Of a DNA stretch of 64,000 bases, positions 36,503 to 45,325 are shown in pieces. The DNA is taken from contig CABJBF010000001.1 in the NCBI GenBank assembly GCA_902363805.1, positions 124,001 to 188,000 of the forward strand, written 5' to 3'. The position numbers and the translations under genes are program-made. Source of the stretch: Eubacteriaceae bacterium. GTDB lineage: Bacteria; Bacillota; Clostridia; Lachnospirales; Lachnospiraceae. The notes beneath the pieces are model-generated. The model worked only from the letters and a program-made list of their open reading frames with translations. It was not told the DNA's origin and did no database searches. The first letter of the stretch is position 1. Every line of letters begins with the position of its first letter.

Positions 36503-36603
36503 TAATTGATTAATCACAATAATACAAGTAAATGGAAACAAAAATAAGTATAAAAAGTGCCGATTTTAAAGTAATTACAACGCGTAATACGTCAGGAAAA
36601 TCG

Positions 36604-36615
36604 GAGTTTGAGTAG
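36604..36615. other. Outermost attachment core
   Basis: GAGTTTGAGTAG, identical to 30607-30618 and a synonymous match to the last codons of guaA. It probably marks where the ancestral sequence downstream of guaA resumes. Confidence 0.55.
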
Positions 36616-37051
36616 ACGTTTTTTTGAATTCAAATTTTAAGAAAGCCTTTAAATAAAGGGCTTAGAACCACATAATTGTATATAATATTACCGAGGTGAT
36701 ACCAATATGATACCATTTCGGCAAATGTAGGAAAAGTTTATTAATTAATTTAAATGTAAAATATATCAATGTTGGTAAATCAATGTAATAATAATAGTTC
36801 TCATCAAGAAAATATGATAAAATTTAGACAGAGAATTTTTTTGTTGGGATAGATTATAATTGAAAAATAGAAGGAAAAAACAACAGATTTGATTGAAGAA
36901 TTTATTCAGCAAAATGAATTGTAACAGGTAAAGTACTATGATATTGTGTAAATATAAGGACAAATAGTTGTTAGCAGTAAAAAGAATAATATTTATTTTG
37001 AAACAGAAATGGACATAAGAAATATAATAATTTGAATTGAGGTGACAAACT
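36616..37051. other. AT-rich non-coding stretch with hairpin
   Basis: AAGCCTTT/AAAGGGCTT forms a hairpin at about 36643-36663, possibly an old guaA terminator. GAGGTGATACC-ATATG at about 36692 starts only a seven-codon ORF. Nothing else recognisable. Confidence 0.35.
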
Positions 37052-37225
37052 ATGAGAATTATAATTGTACGGCATGGAGAGCCAAATTATGAAATAGACT
37101 CTTTAACTGAAAAGGGGTGGAAAGAAGCAGAATTAGCTTCTAGAAAATTTAGGATAATAAATAAAATTAGCACAATATTTATGTGGGTTGTGGCGTTTCG
37201 CAAACGCCTATTAAGTAGCAAATAA
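37052..37225 (+). pseudogene. Histidine phosphatase (phosphoglycerate mutase family), N-terminal fragment
   Basis: MRIIIVRHGEPNYEIDSLTEKGWKEAELASRKF has the catalytic RHGE motif of the family and a good ribosome site (TTGAGGTGAC). After about 34 residues the similarity stops and the frame ends at 57 codons against about 200 in the family. A truncated relic. Confidence 0.75.
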
Positions 37226-37240
37226 TAAAGGAGCGACTAT

Positions 37241-40219
37241 ATGGCAGCAGATAAAATTACAGAATTAAAAAATGGTCTCACAACAGCATTTATAGATAGT
37301 ACATTTAATTCAAATTTGGCGTACAAACCTCAGTTGGTTTACAACAATTATAAGAATGGGCAAAAAGTTTTTTCTGCTGTTGAAGATGAACTTAGAAAAT
37401 GTGACAAATTTGCAATTAGCGTGGCATTTATTACAAGGGGTGGAATTACACCACTTTTACAGACACTTAGGGAATTAGAAAAAAGAAATGTGCCTGGAAG
37501 AATTCTGACGACAGATTATTTGGCATTTAGTGATCCTGTGGCATTAGATACATTGGCCGGATTGTCAAATATAGAACTTCGCATGTATGAAACAGGAAAA
37601 GCAGGAAATGGATTTCACACAAAAGGTTATATTTTTCGGGAAAATGAAGAATATAGATTCATAATAGGAAGTTCTAATTTAACTCAGGATGCACTAACAA
37701 AGAATATTGAGTGGAATACAAGATTAGTATCTACGGAAAAGGGAGAGATGCTTGGTACACTTATAAATGAATTCGACAATTTATGGAATGACAGAGAATG
37801 CACGAAAGAATATAAAGAATTTATAGATAATTATAGACATAAGTATAGGGAAAAACAGCTATTTAATAAAATGGTAGCTGAACAGAAGCGTATAAGCAAA
37901 AAGGCACAAATTCCGTCACTTGAAGCGTATACATTAAAGCCTAATTCAATGCAGCTTAAATTTATAAATAATTTAATGGAGTTGAGGAAGAATGATGTTG
38001 ATAGAGCATTATTGATATCAGCTACAGGTACCGGTAAAACTTATGCGTCGGCATTTGCAATGAGAGAACTTGGTTTTAAGAAAGTATTATTTTTAGTCCA
38101 CCGTGAGCAAATTTTAAAGCAAGCAAAAAGGTCTTATGAGAATGTTTTTAGCAATAGAATTACTACAGGCATTCTTTCCGGAAATCATAAAGATATGAAT
38201 GTTGATTATCTTTTTTCAACAGTTCAAACAATGAGTAGAGACTATATTCTTACCGAATTCGAAGAAGATAGGTTTGATTGTATTATTATTGATGAAACTC
38301 ATAAGGCAGGGGCTGAAAGTTATCATAAAATAATTAATCATTTTAAGCCCAAATTGCTTTTAGGGATGACGGCGTCGCCTGAACGTACAGATGGATTTGA
38401 TATTTACAAATTATTTGGACACAATATCGCAAGTGAGATTAGGCTTCAGGATGCCCTTGAAGATGATTTGTTATGCCCATTCCACTATTTTGGAATTTCA
38501 GATTTAGTTATAGATGGAAAAGAAATTGATGAAAAGACAGAATTTAAATATTTGGCAAATGAGCAAAGAGTAGAGCACATAATTGAACAAGCCGAATACT
38601 TTGGGTATTCAGGAAATAGAGTAAAAGGACTTATTTTTTGCAGTAGAAAGGATGAAGCGAAGGCTTTATCAGAGGCGTTTAATGATAGAGGGTATAATAC
38701 GGTTGCACTTTCAGGTGATGATTCACAGGAGAAAAGAGAGGAAGCTATTGAACGATTAGAGATGGAGTGTGAGGTCGATAATTGTGGAAAACCTTTAATA
38801 AAATCTGAAGTAACAAAACATAATCAGCCACTCGATTACATTTTTACTGTCGATATTTTTAATGAAGGTGTAGATATACCGCAGGTAAATCAGGTCATTA
38901 TGCTAAGACCTACGCAGTCAGCAATTATATTTGTACAGCAGTTAGGTAGAGGACTTAGAAAAGCGGATAATAAAGAGTATGTAGTTATTCTTGATTTTAT
39001 TGGTAATTACAGCAACAATTTTTTAATTCCAATTGCGTTGTCAGGAGATAGAACATACAACAAGGACAATGTGCGTAAATACGTGCGTGAAGGATCACGA
39101 TTGCTTCCGGGGTGTTCAACAATTCATTTTGATGAGATTACGAAAAAGAAAATTTTTGCATCAATTGATAGAATGACTACGACGAAGAAAATGCTTACAG
39201 AAAAATATATGCAGGTAAAATTTAAAATTGGTAGAATACCTACTATTATAGATTTCTACAAACTTGGCGAAATTGATCCTATGCTATTTATTAACTATGC
39301 AAAAACGTATGATAATTTCCAGCGGGCTGTAGATAAAGATTATACAGTTGTGTTTACAGAAAAAGAAGAGCAGATACTTGCATTTATTTCATCATTGATA
39401 ATTGATGGTAAGAGACCGCATGAACTCTTGATGTTAAAGATGATGTTAGATGGAAAATCAGTTGCGATAGATTCATTTGCTAAGGAACTTGTAAGCATAG
39501 GCGAAAAGTTCAAAGAGGCTGATTATAATTCTGCGGTTCGAATGATGAGTTTAGAATTTGTAGCCGGAGCAGATGCAAATAAATTCGCACAGATAGAATT
39601 GCTATCTAAATTAGATTTAAAGTCAGGTCTATTAAAACGTTCACTAGCGTTTTTAGATAAACTTAATAATACGAAATTTAGGGAAGAGATATCAAATCTT
39701 TTAGATTATGGGATGATGCGATATAAGGATATGTACGCAAATCATGATGAAAATAATTTAGTGTTATATGGAAAATATTCAAGAAAAGATGTTTGTCGAC
39801 TTATGAACTGGGATAAAGATGAAAGCTCAACAATGTATGGATATCGTATCAAACACGGAACGTGTCCAATATTTGTTACATACGAAAAGAAGGATGATAT
39901 TTCTGAAAGCACAAAATATGAAGATCAGTTTATTAATCAGAAGACATTTAGCTGGCTGACTAGAAGTAATGTGGCAATTGATAATAGAGAGAGTCAGGAA
40001 ATAATAAATTATAAAAATAGTGGATTAAAAATAGTTCTTTTTATAAAGAAGAGTGATGGCGAGGGTACAGATTTTTATTATATGGGTGAAGTTGTGCCTA
40101 AGAGCTGGATGCAGAAAACTATAAAGAATAATAAAGGAAAAGAACTTCCAATCATGAATTTTATTTTCGAGTTAGAACATAGTGTAAGAGAAGATATTTA
40201 TGAGTATCTGACTAACTAA
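37241..40219 (+). CDS. PLD-nuclease/DEAD-like helicase fusion with DUF3427 C-terminus
   Basis: 992 residues. An N-terminal phospholipase-D-like domain has HTKGYIF (about 126-132) and GSSN (about 143-146), then a superfamily-2 helicase with Walker A ATGTGKT (261-267), DETH (351-354), a helicase C domain and motif VI QQLGRGLRKA. The C-terminal third matches DUF3427. Such proteins resemble restriction-type helicases and are often found in accessory regions, so a role in defence or DNA processing is plausible. AAAGGAG precedes the ATG. The Nudix gene follows after 131 bp. Confidence 0.83.
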   Translation: MAADKITELKNGLTTAFIDSTFNSNLAYKPQLVYNNYKNGQKVFSAVEDELRKCDKFAISVAFITRGGITPLLQTLRELEKRNVPGRILTTDYLAFSDPVALDTLAGLSNIELRMYETGKAGNGFHTKGYIFRENEEYRFIIGSSNLTQDALTKNIEWNTRLVSTEKGEMLGTLINEFDNLWNDRECTKEYKEFIDNYRHKYREKQLFNKMVAEQKRISKKAQIPSLEAYTLKPNSMQLKFINNLMELRKNDVDRALLISATGTGKTYASAFAMRELGFKKVLFLVHREQILKQAKRSYENVFSNRITTGILSGNHKDMNVDYLFSTVQTMSRDYILTEFEEDRFDCIIIDETHKAGAESYHKIINHFKPKLLLGMTASPERTDGFDIYKLFGHNIASEIRLQDALEDDLLCPFHYFGISDLVIDGKEIDEKTEFKYLANEQRVEHIIEQAEYFGYSGNRVKGLIFCSRKDEAKALSEAFNDRGYNTVALSGDDSQEKREEAIERLEMECEVDNCGKPLIKSEVTKHNQPLDYIFTVDIFNEGVDIPQVNQVIMLRPTQSAIIFVQQLGRGLRKADNKEYVVILDFIGNYSNNFLIPIALSGDRTYNKDNVRKYVREGSRLLPGCSTIHFDEITKKKIFASIDRMTTTKKMLTEKYMQVKFKIGRIPTIIDFYKLGEIDPMLFINYAKTYDNFQRAVDKDYTVVFTEKEEQILAFISSLIIDGKRPHELLMLKMMLDGKSVAIDSFAKELVSIGEKFKEADYNSAVRMMSLEFVAGADANKFAQIELLSKLDLKSGLLKRSLAFLDKLNNTKFREEISNLLDYGMMRYKDMYANHDENNLVLYGKYSRKDVCRLMNWDKDESSTMYGYRIKHGTCPIFVTYEKKDDISESTKYEDQFINQKTFSWLTRSNVAIDNRESQEIINYKNSGLKIVLFIKKSDGEGTDFYYMGEVVPKSWMQKTIKNNKGKELPIMNFIFELEHSVREDIYEYLTN

Positions 40220-40266
40220 GAAAATTTATGATAAAACATTTTGAAGAAAAATATAAAAATAAGAGG

Positions 40267-40296
40267 GACGATTTTATTGGGGGCAGTAAAATCGTC
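40267..40296 (+). terminator. Hairpin after the helicase gene
   Basis: Perfect 10 bp stem GACGATTTTA/TAAAATCGTC with a 10 nt loop, but a weak T-run. Probable terminator or attenuator before the Nudix gene. Confidence 0.5.
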
Positions 40297-40350
40297 TCAT
40301 TATAAGTAATAAGAAAATAAATTTGTTTACGAAATAGGAGAAAGCTATAA

Positions 40351-40752
40351 ATGAAAATAGTACGAGTAGTTGCAGCAGTTATAAAATCTATAAATGAAAA
40401 AGGACAAACAATTATATTTGCAACACAGCGTGGATATGGAGATATGAAAGATGGTTGGGAATTCCCCGGCGGAAAAATAGAACCGAGGGAAACCCCACAG
40501 GAAGCTTTGAAAAGAGAAATAATGGAGGAAATCGAAACAGAAATTGAAGTAGGTGAATTGATTGATACTGTAGAATATGATTATGAAACATTTCACCTTT
40601 CAATGGATTGCTTTTGGTGCAATATTAAACAAGGAAAGCCAATTCTCAAAGAACATGAAGCTGCAAAATGGCTTACAAAAGGACAATTATATGATGTAGA
40701 TTGGCTACCGGCAGATGTAACGTTGATAGATAAAATAAAGAAAAACATTTGA
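40351..40752 (+). CDS. Nudix (MutT-like) NTP pyrophosphohydrolase
   Basis: 133 residues with the Nudix box GGKIEPRE...REIMEEIETEI (about residues 36-58), close to the Gx5Ex7REUxEExGU consensus. Short MutT-like proteins of this type hydrolyse (deoxy)nucleoside triphosphates, often damaged ones. ATAGGAGAAAG upstream of the ATG. Its neighbour is the PLD-helicase. Confidence 0.85.
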   Translation: MKIVRVVAAVIKSINEKGQTIIFATQRGYGDMKDGWEFPGGKIEPRETPQEALKREIMEEIETEIEVGELIDTVEYDYETFHLSMDCFWCNIKQGKPILKEHEAAKWLTKGQLYDVDWLPADVTLIDKIKKNI

Positions 40753-40806
40753 GATATAGAAGCGTAAAAAATGTTTCAAAATGATATTTTGATTTAAAAT
40801 GAAACG

Positions 40807-40835
40807 TTGCTATATATCATAATTAATATTATAAT
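40807..40835 (+). promoter_or_regulatory. Promoter of the ior operon
   Basis: TTGCTA (40807-40812), 17 bp spacer, TATAAT (40830-40835), 46 bp before iorA. An imperfect dyad ATGTTTCA/TGAAACG (about 40769-40807) overlaps its upstream edge and could be an operator. Confidence 0.6.
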
Positions 40836-40880
40836 AAATAGATAAAAACGTTACAGAGATATGTTTAAGAGGTTACATAA

Positions 40881-42728
40881 ATGAAGCAATTATTAATGGG
40901 GAATGAAGCAATAGCTATGGGTGCGATAAGAGCCGGAGTTAATTTAGTTTGTGGATATCCGGGAACACCCTCTACAGAGGTTTTAGAAACAGCAGCAAAG
41001 AAAAATGACGGTTCATATTATATTGAATGGTCAGTAAATGAAAAGGCAGCTCTTGAGGTTGCAGCAGGCGCATCGTATGCAGGTGCAAGAACACTGGTTA
41101 CAATGAAGCAGGTAGGACTAAATGTTGCATCTGATCCTATCATGAGTTTATCTTATGTAGGAATTAAAGGTGGAATGGTAGTTTTAGTAGCAGATGATCC
41201 GGGACCGATATCCTCTCAGACAGAACAGGACACAAGAGAATTTGGCATTTTTTCAAAAATACCGGTATTCGATCCATCAACACCGCAGGAAGCTTATTTG
41301 ATGATGGCAGATGCTTTTGAAATGTCAGAAAAATATAACACACCTGTAATTTTCATACCTACAACAAGAGTATGCCATGGATGTGCGGATATTGAAATTT
41401 TAGAAAATATAAAAAGAGAGCCACCGGAGGGATTTATAAAAGATACTCAGAAATGGGTTATTTTCCCAAGAACATCTTACCTCAACCATATTAGGATAGA
41501 GGAAAGAAATGCAAAACTTACACATGTACTTTCTGCAGATAGTACAGATGAATTGGATTTATCAAAATGGAACAAAATTCATCTTTGTGAAGATAGTAGG
41601 AAGGCAGTTGTATCAGGCGGAGTTTCAAGAAAATACGTTCAGGAATACTTAGATTATGACAAGGCAGGATTTTTGGAAATAGGAATTTCATATCCTTTTC
41701 CGGAACAACTTGTTGCAAGATTTTTAGAGGGAGTGGATGAAGTTCTTGTAATAGAAGAATTAAGTCCGTTTATAGAAAGAGAAATCACATACGTATGTGG
41801 AAAATATAATATTAAATGTAAGGTGTTAGGAAAACTTACAAAAGATGTACAGTGTGCAGGAGAAAATACTGCAAAATCAGTAAGAGAACAGCTTACTAAA
41901 TTTGGAGTTGCAAAAGATATAGATGACGAAACACTTAAGGAAGTAGGCGAAAAACCAGAATTACCTGTAAGACCACCGGTACTCTGTGCAGGATGCCCAC
42001 ATAGAGCTTCATTTTATGCCGTAAAACAGGCAATGAAAGAAAAAGAAGCAGTATTTTGTGGTGACATAGGTTGTTACACACTTGGAAATGCAAAGCCATT
42101 GGATATGACTGATACATGTCTATGCATGGGAGCGGATGTAACAATAGCGCAGGGGCTTCATAGGATTGAACCTGAGAAAGTGCATTTTTCATTTATTGGC
42201 GATTCAACATTTTTCGCATCAGGAATTACAGGAGTGGTAAATGCTGTATATAATGAGACAGACATAGTCCTTATTGTGTTAGATAATTCTACTACAGCAA
42301 TGACGGGACACCAGCCACATCCGGGAACCGGTGTTACAATGATGGACATGGTTAAGAAAAAAGATACTAATCCAAAGGGTGAAATAACTCATAAGATTTC
42401 TATTGAAGCTGTTTTAAAAGCAGTAGGAGTTGTAAGTGTTGAAAAAGTAAATCCATTTGAACTTGATAAGGCAATAGACGCGGTTAAGAGAGCAGCACAG
42501 ATGAAAGGCGTTAAGGCAATTATATTTAAGAGTCCATGTATTGCTGTGAATAAGCCTAAAAAGGCTTATACCGTAAGCGAAAAATGTATTAAATGTAAGA
42601 AATGCATTAATGAAATAGGTTGTCCTGCAGTGACAAATATAGATGGAAAAATTGAAATAGATTCATCATTATGCTTTGGTTGCGGATTATGCAGTCATAT
42701 TTGTCCGGTTCATGCTATTGAGCAGTAG
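40881..42728 (+). CDS. iorA: Indolepyruvate ferredoxin oxidoreductase, alpha subunit
   Basis: Oxidatively decarboxylates arylpyruvates (indolepyruvate, phenylpyruvate) to aryl-acetyl-CoA, reducing ferredoxin, using thiamine diphosphate. 615 residues, standard size: pyrimidine-binding domain (GNEAIAMGAIRAGVNLVCGYPGTPSTE), transketolase C-like part, TPP-binding region (CAGCPHRASFYAVK, GDIGCYTLG), and C-terminal ferredoxin domain with two 4Fe-4S motifs (CIKCKKC and CFGCGLCSHICP). AGAGGTTAC upstream of ATG. Forms a complex with IorB encoded next. Confidence 0.96.
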   Translation: MKQLLMGNEAIAMGAIRAGVNLVCGYPGTPSTEVLETAAKKNDGSYYIEWSVNEKAALEVAAGASYAGARTLVTMKQVGLNVASDPIMSLSYVGIKGGMVVLVADDPGPISSQTEQDTREFGIFSKIPVFDPSTPQEAYLMMADAFEMSEKYNTPVIFIPTTRVCHGCADIEILENIKREPPEGFIKDTQKWVIFPRTSYLNHIRIEERNAKLTHVLSADSTDELDLSKWNKIHLCEDSRKAVVSGGVSRKYVQEYLDYDKAGFLEIGISYPFPEQLVARFLEGVDEVLVIEELSPFIEREITYVCGKYNIKCKVLGKLTKDVQCAGENTAKSVREQLTKFGVAKDIDDETLKEVGEKPELPVRPPVLCAGCPHRASFYAVKQAMKEKEAVFCGDIGCYTLGNAKPLDMTDTCLCMGADVTIAQGLHRIEPEKVHFSFIGDSTFFASGITGVVNAVYNETDIVLIVLDNSTTAMTGHQPHPGTGVTMMDMVKKKDTNPKGEITHKISIEAVLKAVGVVSVEKVNPFELDKAIDAVKRAAQMKGVKAIIFKSPCIAVNKPKKAYTVSEKCIKCKKCINEIGCPAVTNIDGKIEIDSSLCFGCGLCSHICPVHAIEQ

Positions 42729-42797
42729 AACTGTTGACAAAATAATTGCCGGAAATCGAAGATTACAAATAATATGCATGAAAGGTTTGGTATAAAT

Positions 42798-43361
42798 ATG
42801 AATTGTTTACTTTGCGGAGTTGGTGGACAGGGCACAGTTTTAGCGTCAAAATTACTTGCACAGGCTGCAATTGATAAAGGGATAAGTGCAAAAACAGCAG
42901 AAACAATTGGAATGGCTCAGCGTGGAGGTAGCGTTGTAAGCCATGTAAGAATAGGAAATGAAATAAAAGCTCCAATGATTCCTGAGGGAGAAGCGGATAT
43001 AATTATCGGATTTGAACCGGGTGAAGTTGTAAGAAATTTAAATTATTTAAAAGAGGGAGGCACAGTTGTTGTAAATACAAAGCCGGTAATGCCAACAACT
43101 GCAAGTCTCGGACTTCACTATGATGGTAAAGAGATGATAGAATATTTACAAAAGCAAAATATTAATCTTATTGCTGTGGACGGAGAAAAGATTTGTAAAG
43201 AGTTAGGAAGCCCGAAGGCTTTAAATGTTGTACTACTTGGAGCAGCAACCAATAGTAATGAATTAGGAATAACAAAAGAGGAAATTAAAAAAGCTATAGC
43301 AACAAAACTTAATCCGAAATTCCTTGAAATGAACATTAAAGCACTTATGGCAACAAACTAG
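42798..43361 (+). CDS. iorB: Indolepyruvate ferredoxin oxidoreductase, beta subunit
   Basis: 187 residues from the ATG at 42798, giving MNCLLCGVGGQGTVLASKLLAQAA, the usual N-terminus of the gamma-type oxidoreductase domain; an in-frame start 24 nt earlier is possible but lies on the ribosome site GAAAGG. ETIGMAQRGGSVVSHVR and EADIIIGFEPGE are family motifs. Partner of IorA, 69 nt downstream. Confidence 0.95.
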   Translation: MNCLLCGVGGQGTVLASKLLAQAAIDKGISAKTAETIGMAQRGGSVVSHVRIGNEIKAPMIPEGEADIIIGFEPGEVVRNLNYLKEGGTVVVNTKPVMPTTASLGLHYDGKEMIEYLQKQNINLIAVDGEKICKELGSPKALNVVLLGAATNSNELGITKEEIKKAIATKLNPKFLEMNIKALMATN

Positions 43362-43368
43362 TATATAA

Positions 43369-43390
43369 GTCTAAAAGACTTTTTATAAAT
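43369..43390 (+). terminator. Weak terminator after iorB
   Basis: AAGTCT-AAA-AGACTT followed by TTTAT. Short stem; may only attenuate transcription into the ligase gene. Confidence 0.45.
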
Positions 43391-43472
43391 TATGGACAAA
43401 TGAAGAGGCATTTGTCATAAATACATAGAGGAGAAGAAAAGGTTAAAAGAAATAAAAAAGAAAGGAAAAACA

Positions 43473-43520
43473 ATGCAAATCATTCTTTTAATCTTGGATT
43501 TGCGCCTTTCAAACACATGA
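43473..43520 (+). promoter_or_regulatory. Possible leader ORF and hairpin before the phenylacetate-CoA ligase gene
   Basis: AAAGGAAAAAC precedes a 15-codon ORF MQIILLILDLRLSNT. Its end overlaps the left arm of a hairpin GCCTTTCA (43504)/TGAAAGGC (43532), 12 bp before the ligase ATG. The arrangement could couple ligase translation to the leader, but may be chance. Confidence 0.3.
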
Positions 43521-43551
43521 AAATGCATAGTTGAAAGGCTAGGTACAAATT

Positions 43552-44784
43552 ATGAAAATGAAAGAAGAGCAGTTTGAACTAATTAAAGCACAGTTGAAAA
43601 AACTTACAAGTCAGGATTGCTTTTACCAGAAAAAATTGGAGGGTATTAATGTAGATGATATTAAGTCTCAGGAGGATTTTGAGAAACTCCCATTTACATG
43701 GAAGGGAGATTTAAGAGAAGCTTATCCGTTGGGACTTCGTGCAGTGCCTGAAGAAGAAATTGTAAGAATACATTCATCTTCAGGTACAACAGGTATACCT
43801 GTTATTATTCCATATACAAAAAAAGATATTGATGATTGGGCAACAATGTTTTCACGTTGCTATAAAATGGCAGGAGTAACTAATAAAGATAGAATTCATA
43901 TTACACCAGGTTACGGATTATGGACCGCCGGAATAGGATTTCAAAATGGTGCTGAAAAGCTTGGAGCAATGACTATTCCTATGGGTCCGGGAAATACAGA
44001 TAAACAGCTTAGAATGATGGTTGACATGGAATCTACAGTTCTATGCGCAACATCATCATATGCGTTGTTACTTGCGGAAGAAATTGCCAAGAGAGGTATT
44101 GGAGATAAGATTAAACTTAAAAAAGGAATAATTGGTTCTGAACGCTGGGGAGACAAGATGAGAAAAAGAATTGCAAATGAACTTGGCGTTAAGCTTTATG
44201 ATATTTATGGACTTACAGAAGTCTATGGTCCTGGAATTGCAATCAGTTGTGAACATGAATGTGGAATGCATTATTGGGATGATTATGTCTATATAGAAAT
44301 TGTTGACCCTAAGACAGGAAAAAATCTTCCTGATGGAGAAATTGGAGAAATAGTTATTACAACATTACATAAAGAAGGGGCGCCACTTATCAGATATCGT
44401 ACACATGATCTTTCAAGAATTATTCCGGGAGAATGCCCATGTGGTTCTAAATATCCAAGAATTGATGTTATTTTAGGGAGAACAGATGATATGGTTAAAG
44501 TAAAAGGTGTAAATATCTTCCCATCACAGATAGAAGAAATGTTAAAAGGCATTAATGGGGCGTCAAGTGAATATCAGGTTATGATAGATCATTTGAATGG
44601 AAAAGATATTCTTACATTATTTGTTGAAATAAAGGACGATGCAAATGCTTACGAAATGGAACATGAAATTGGAGCAGCATTCAAGGCTAAAATAGGTATC
44701 GCAGCAATAATTAAGCCTGTTGCAATTGGCGATCTTCCAAGAAGTGAGAAAAAATCAACAAGAATTTATGACAACAGATACTAA
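43552..44784 (+). CDS. paaK: Phenylacetate-CoA ligase
   Basis: 410 residues of the adenylate-forming family. AMP-binding motif HSSSGTTGIPVIIPYT (about residues 75-90), YGLTEVYGPG (about 220), the hinge region ending in RTDDMVKVKGVNIFPSQIEE (about 305-325) and a final catalytic Lys region RSEKKSTRIYD. Next to iorAB it may run in the acid-forming direction, conserving the thioester energy of aryl-acetyl-CoA as ATP, or activate arylacetates. Ribosome site is weak (CTAGGT); the hairpin before the start could control it. Confidence 0.92.
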   Translation: MKMKEEQFELIKAQLKKLTSQDCFYQKKLEGINVDDIKSQEDFEKLPFTWKGDLREAYPLGLRAVPEEEIVRIHSSSGTTGIPVIIPYTKKDIDDWATMFSRCYKMAGVTNKDRIHITPGYGLWTAGIGFQNGAEKLGAMTIPMGPGNTDKQLRMMVDMESTVLCATSSYALLLAEEIAKRGIGDKIKLKKGIIGSERWGDKMRKRIANELGVKLYDIYGLTEVYGPGIAISCEHECGMHYWDDYVYIEIVDPKTGKNLPDGEIGEIVITTLHKEGAPLIRYRTHDLSRIIPGECPCGSKYPRIDVILGRTDDMVKVKGVNIFPSQIEEMLKGINGASSEYQVMIDHLNGKDILTLFVEIKDDANAYEMEHEIGAAFKAKIGIAAIIKPVAIGDLPRSEKKSTRIYDNRY

Positions 44785-44810
44785 ATTGTGATTTAGAAAG
44801 TGATAAATCA

Positions 44811-44900
44811 ATGGAATTAAGAGTTTTGCGGTATTTTTTTGCAGACAAATATTCAGGCAATAGAAAGAATATTAGGATCAAAGAATCTATTATTAGATGA
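44811..44900 (+). pseudogene. LysR-type regulator, N-terminal relic
   Basis: MELRVLRYFFA is the typical first helix of LysR-family regulators, but the frame loses similarity after 11 residues and stops at 29 codons. Lysine/glutamate-rich fragments continue in another frame. Probably an eroded regulator of the neighbouring ior/paaK genes. Short, so uncertain. Confidence 0.35.
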
Positions 44901-45054
44901 AAAAAAGAATTAGAGAGACAGTACGAAATATTCAAAAGAATCCGAAATGAAAATTAAAGTAAAAATTACAACTTGTTAAATCTAAACAATACGTAATTTT
45001 TATTTTATCTACCTTAAAGCATAAATTACAAAAGAAATAGAATTTTCTAACTAC

Positions 45055-45229
45055 AGCCGGCAGAAATTTTCATAAGCAAACGATAGGCAGATTTTTACAA
45101 TTTTGCGAGCATAGCGTAAGTTCAAAAGATATGTCTGAGCCGATAGGCGAGTTTATCTTTTGAACTTACAATAAGCGGCGCAGCAAAATAAAAAAATCAA
45201 CGTGTTTGCTATGAAAATTTCTGCCGGCT
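45055..45229. repeat. Palindromic repeat, copy 1 (~175 bp)
   Basis: Near-perfect palindrome. Outer arms AGCCGGCAGAAATTTTCATA / TATGAAAATTTCTGCCGGCT, then GATTTTT/AAAAATC and ATTTTGC/GCAAAAT, and a 16 bp perfect inner stem GTAAGTTCAAAAGATA (45116-45131) / TATCTTTTGAACTTAC (45154-45169) with a partially paired loop. Differs from copy 3 (50145) at about three or four positions. Followed to 45325 by degenerate arm copies (CAACGTGTTTG-TTATGAAAG). It lies between paaK and the permease; 44901-45054 holds nothing else. Confidence 0.9.
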
Positions 45230-45325
45230 GGGGTTGTGAAAGTTGAGTTGCTTATTGATACTTCTGCTGGTCGTGGGAAGGTGAAACAACGTGTTTGTTT
45301 ATGAAAGTTTCAGTCGACTGGAATA

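Larger units (their letters stand above)
30607..36615. mobile_element. Remnant of a third guaA-targeting element (rearranged)
   Basis: The core at 36604, with a TGGCTACC doublet 123 bp before it, has exactly the architecture of the right ends of elements A and B. Its left arm doublet is not found after 30607 and no int or xis is present. The interval holds a decayed IS, a truncated antiporter, a GH16 gene and an interrupted gene, so most of the element seems lost to deletions. Whether GH16 was its cargo or entered by rearrangement is not clear. Confidence 0.4.
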
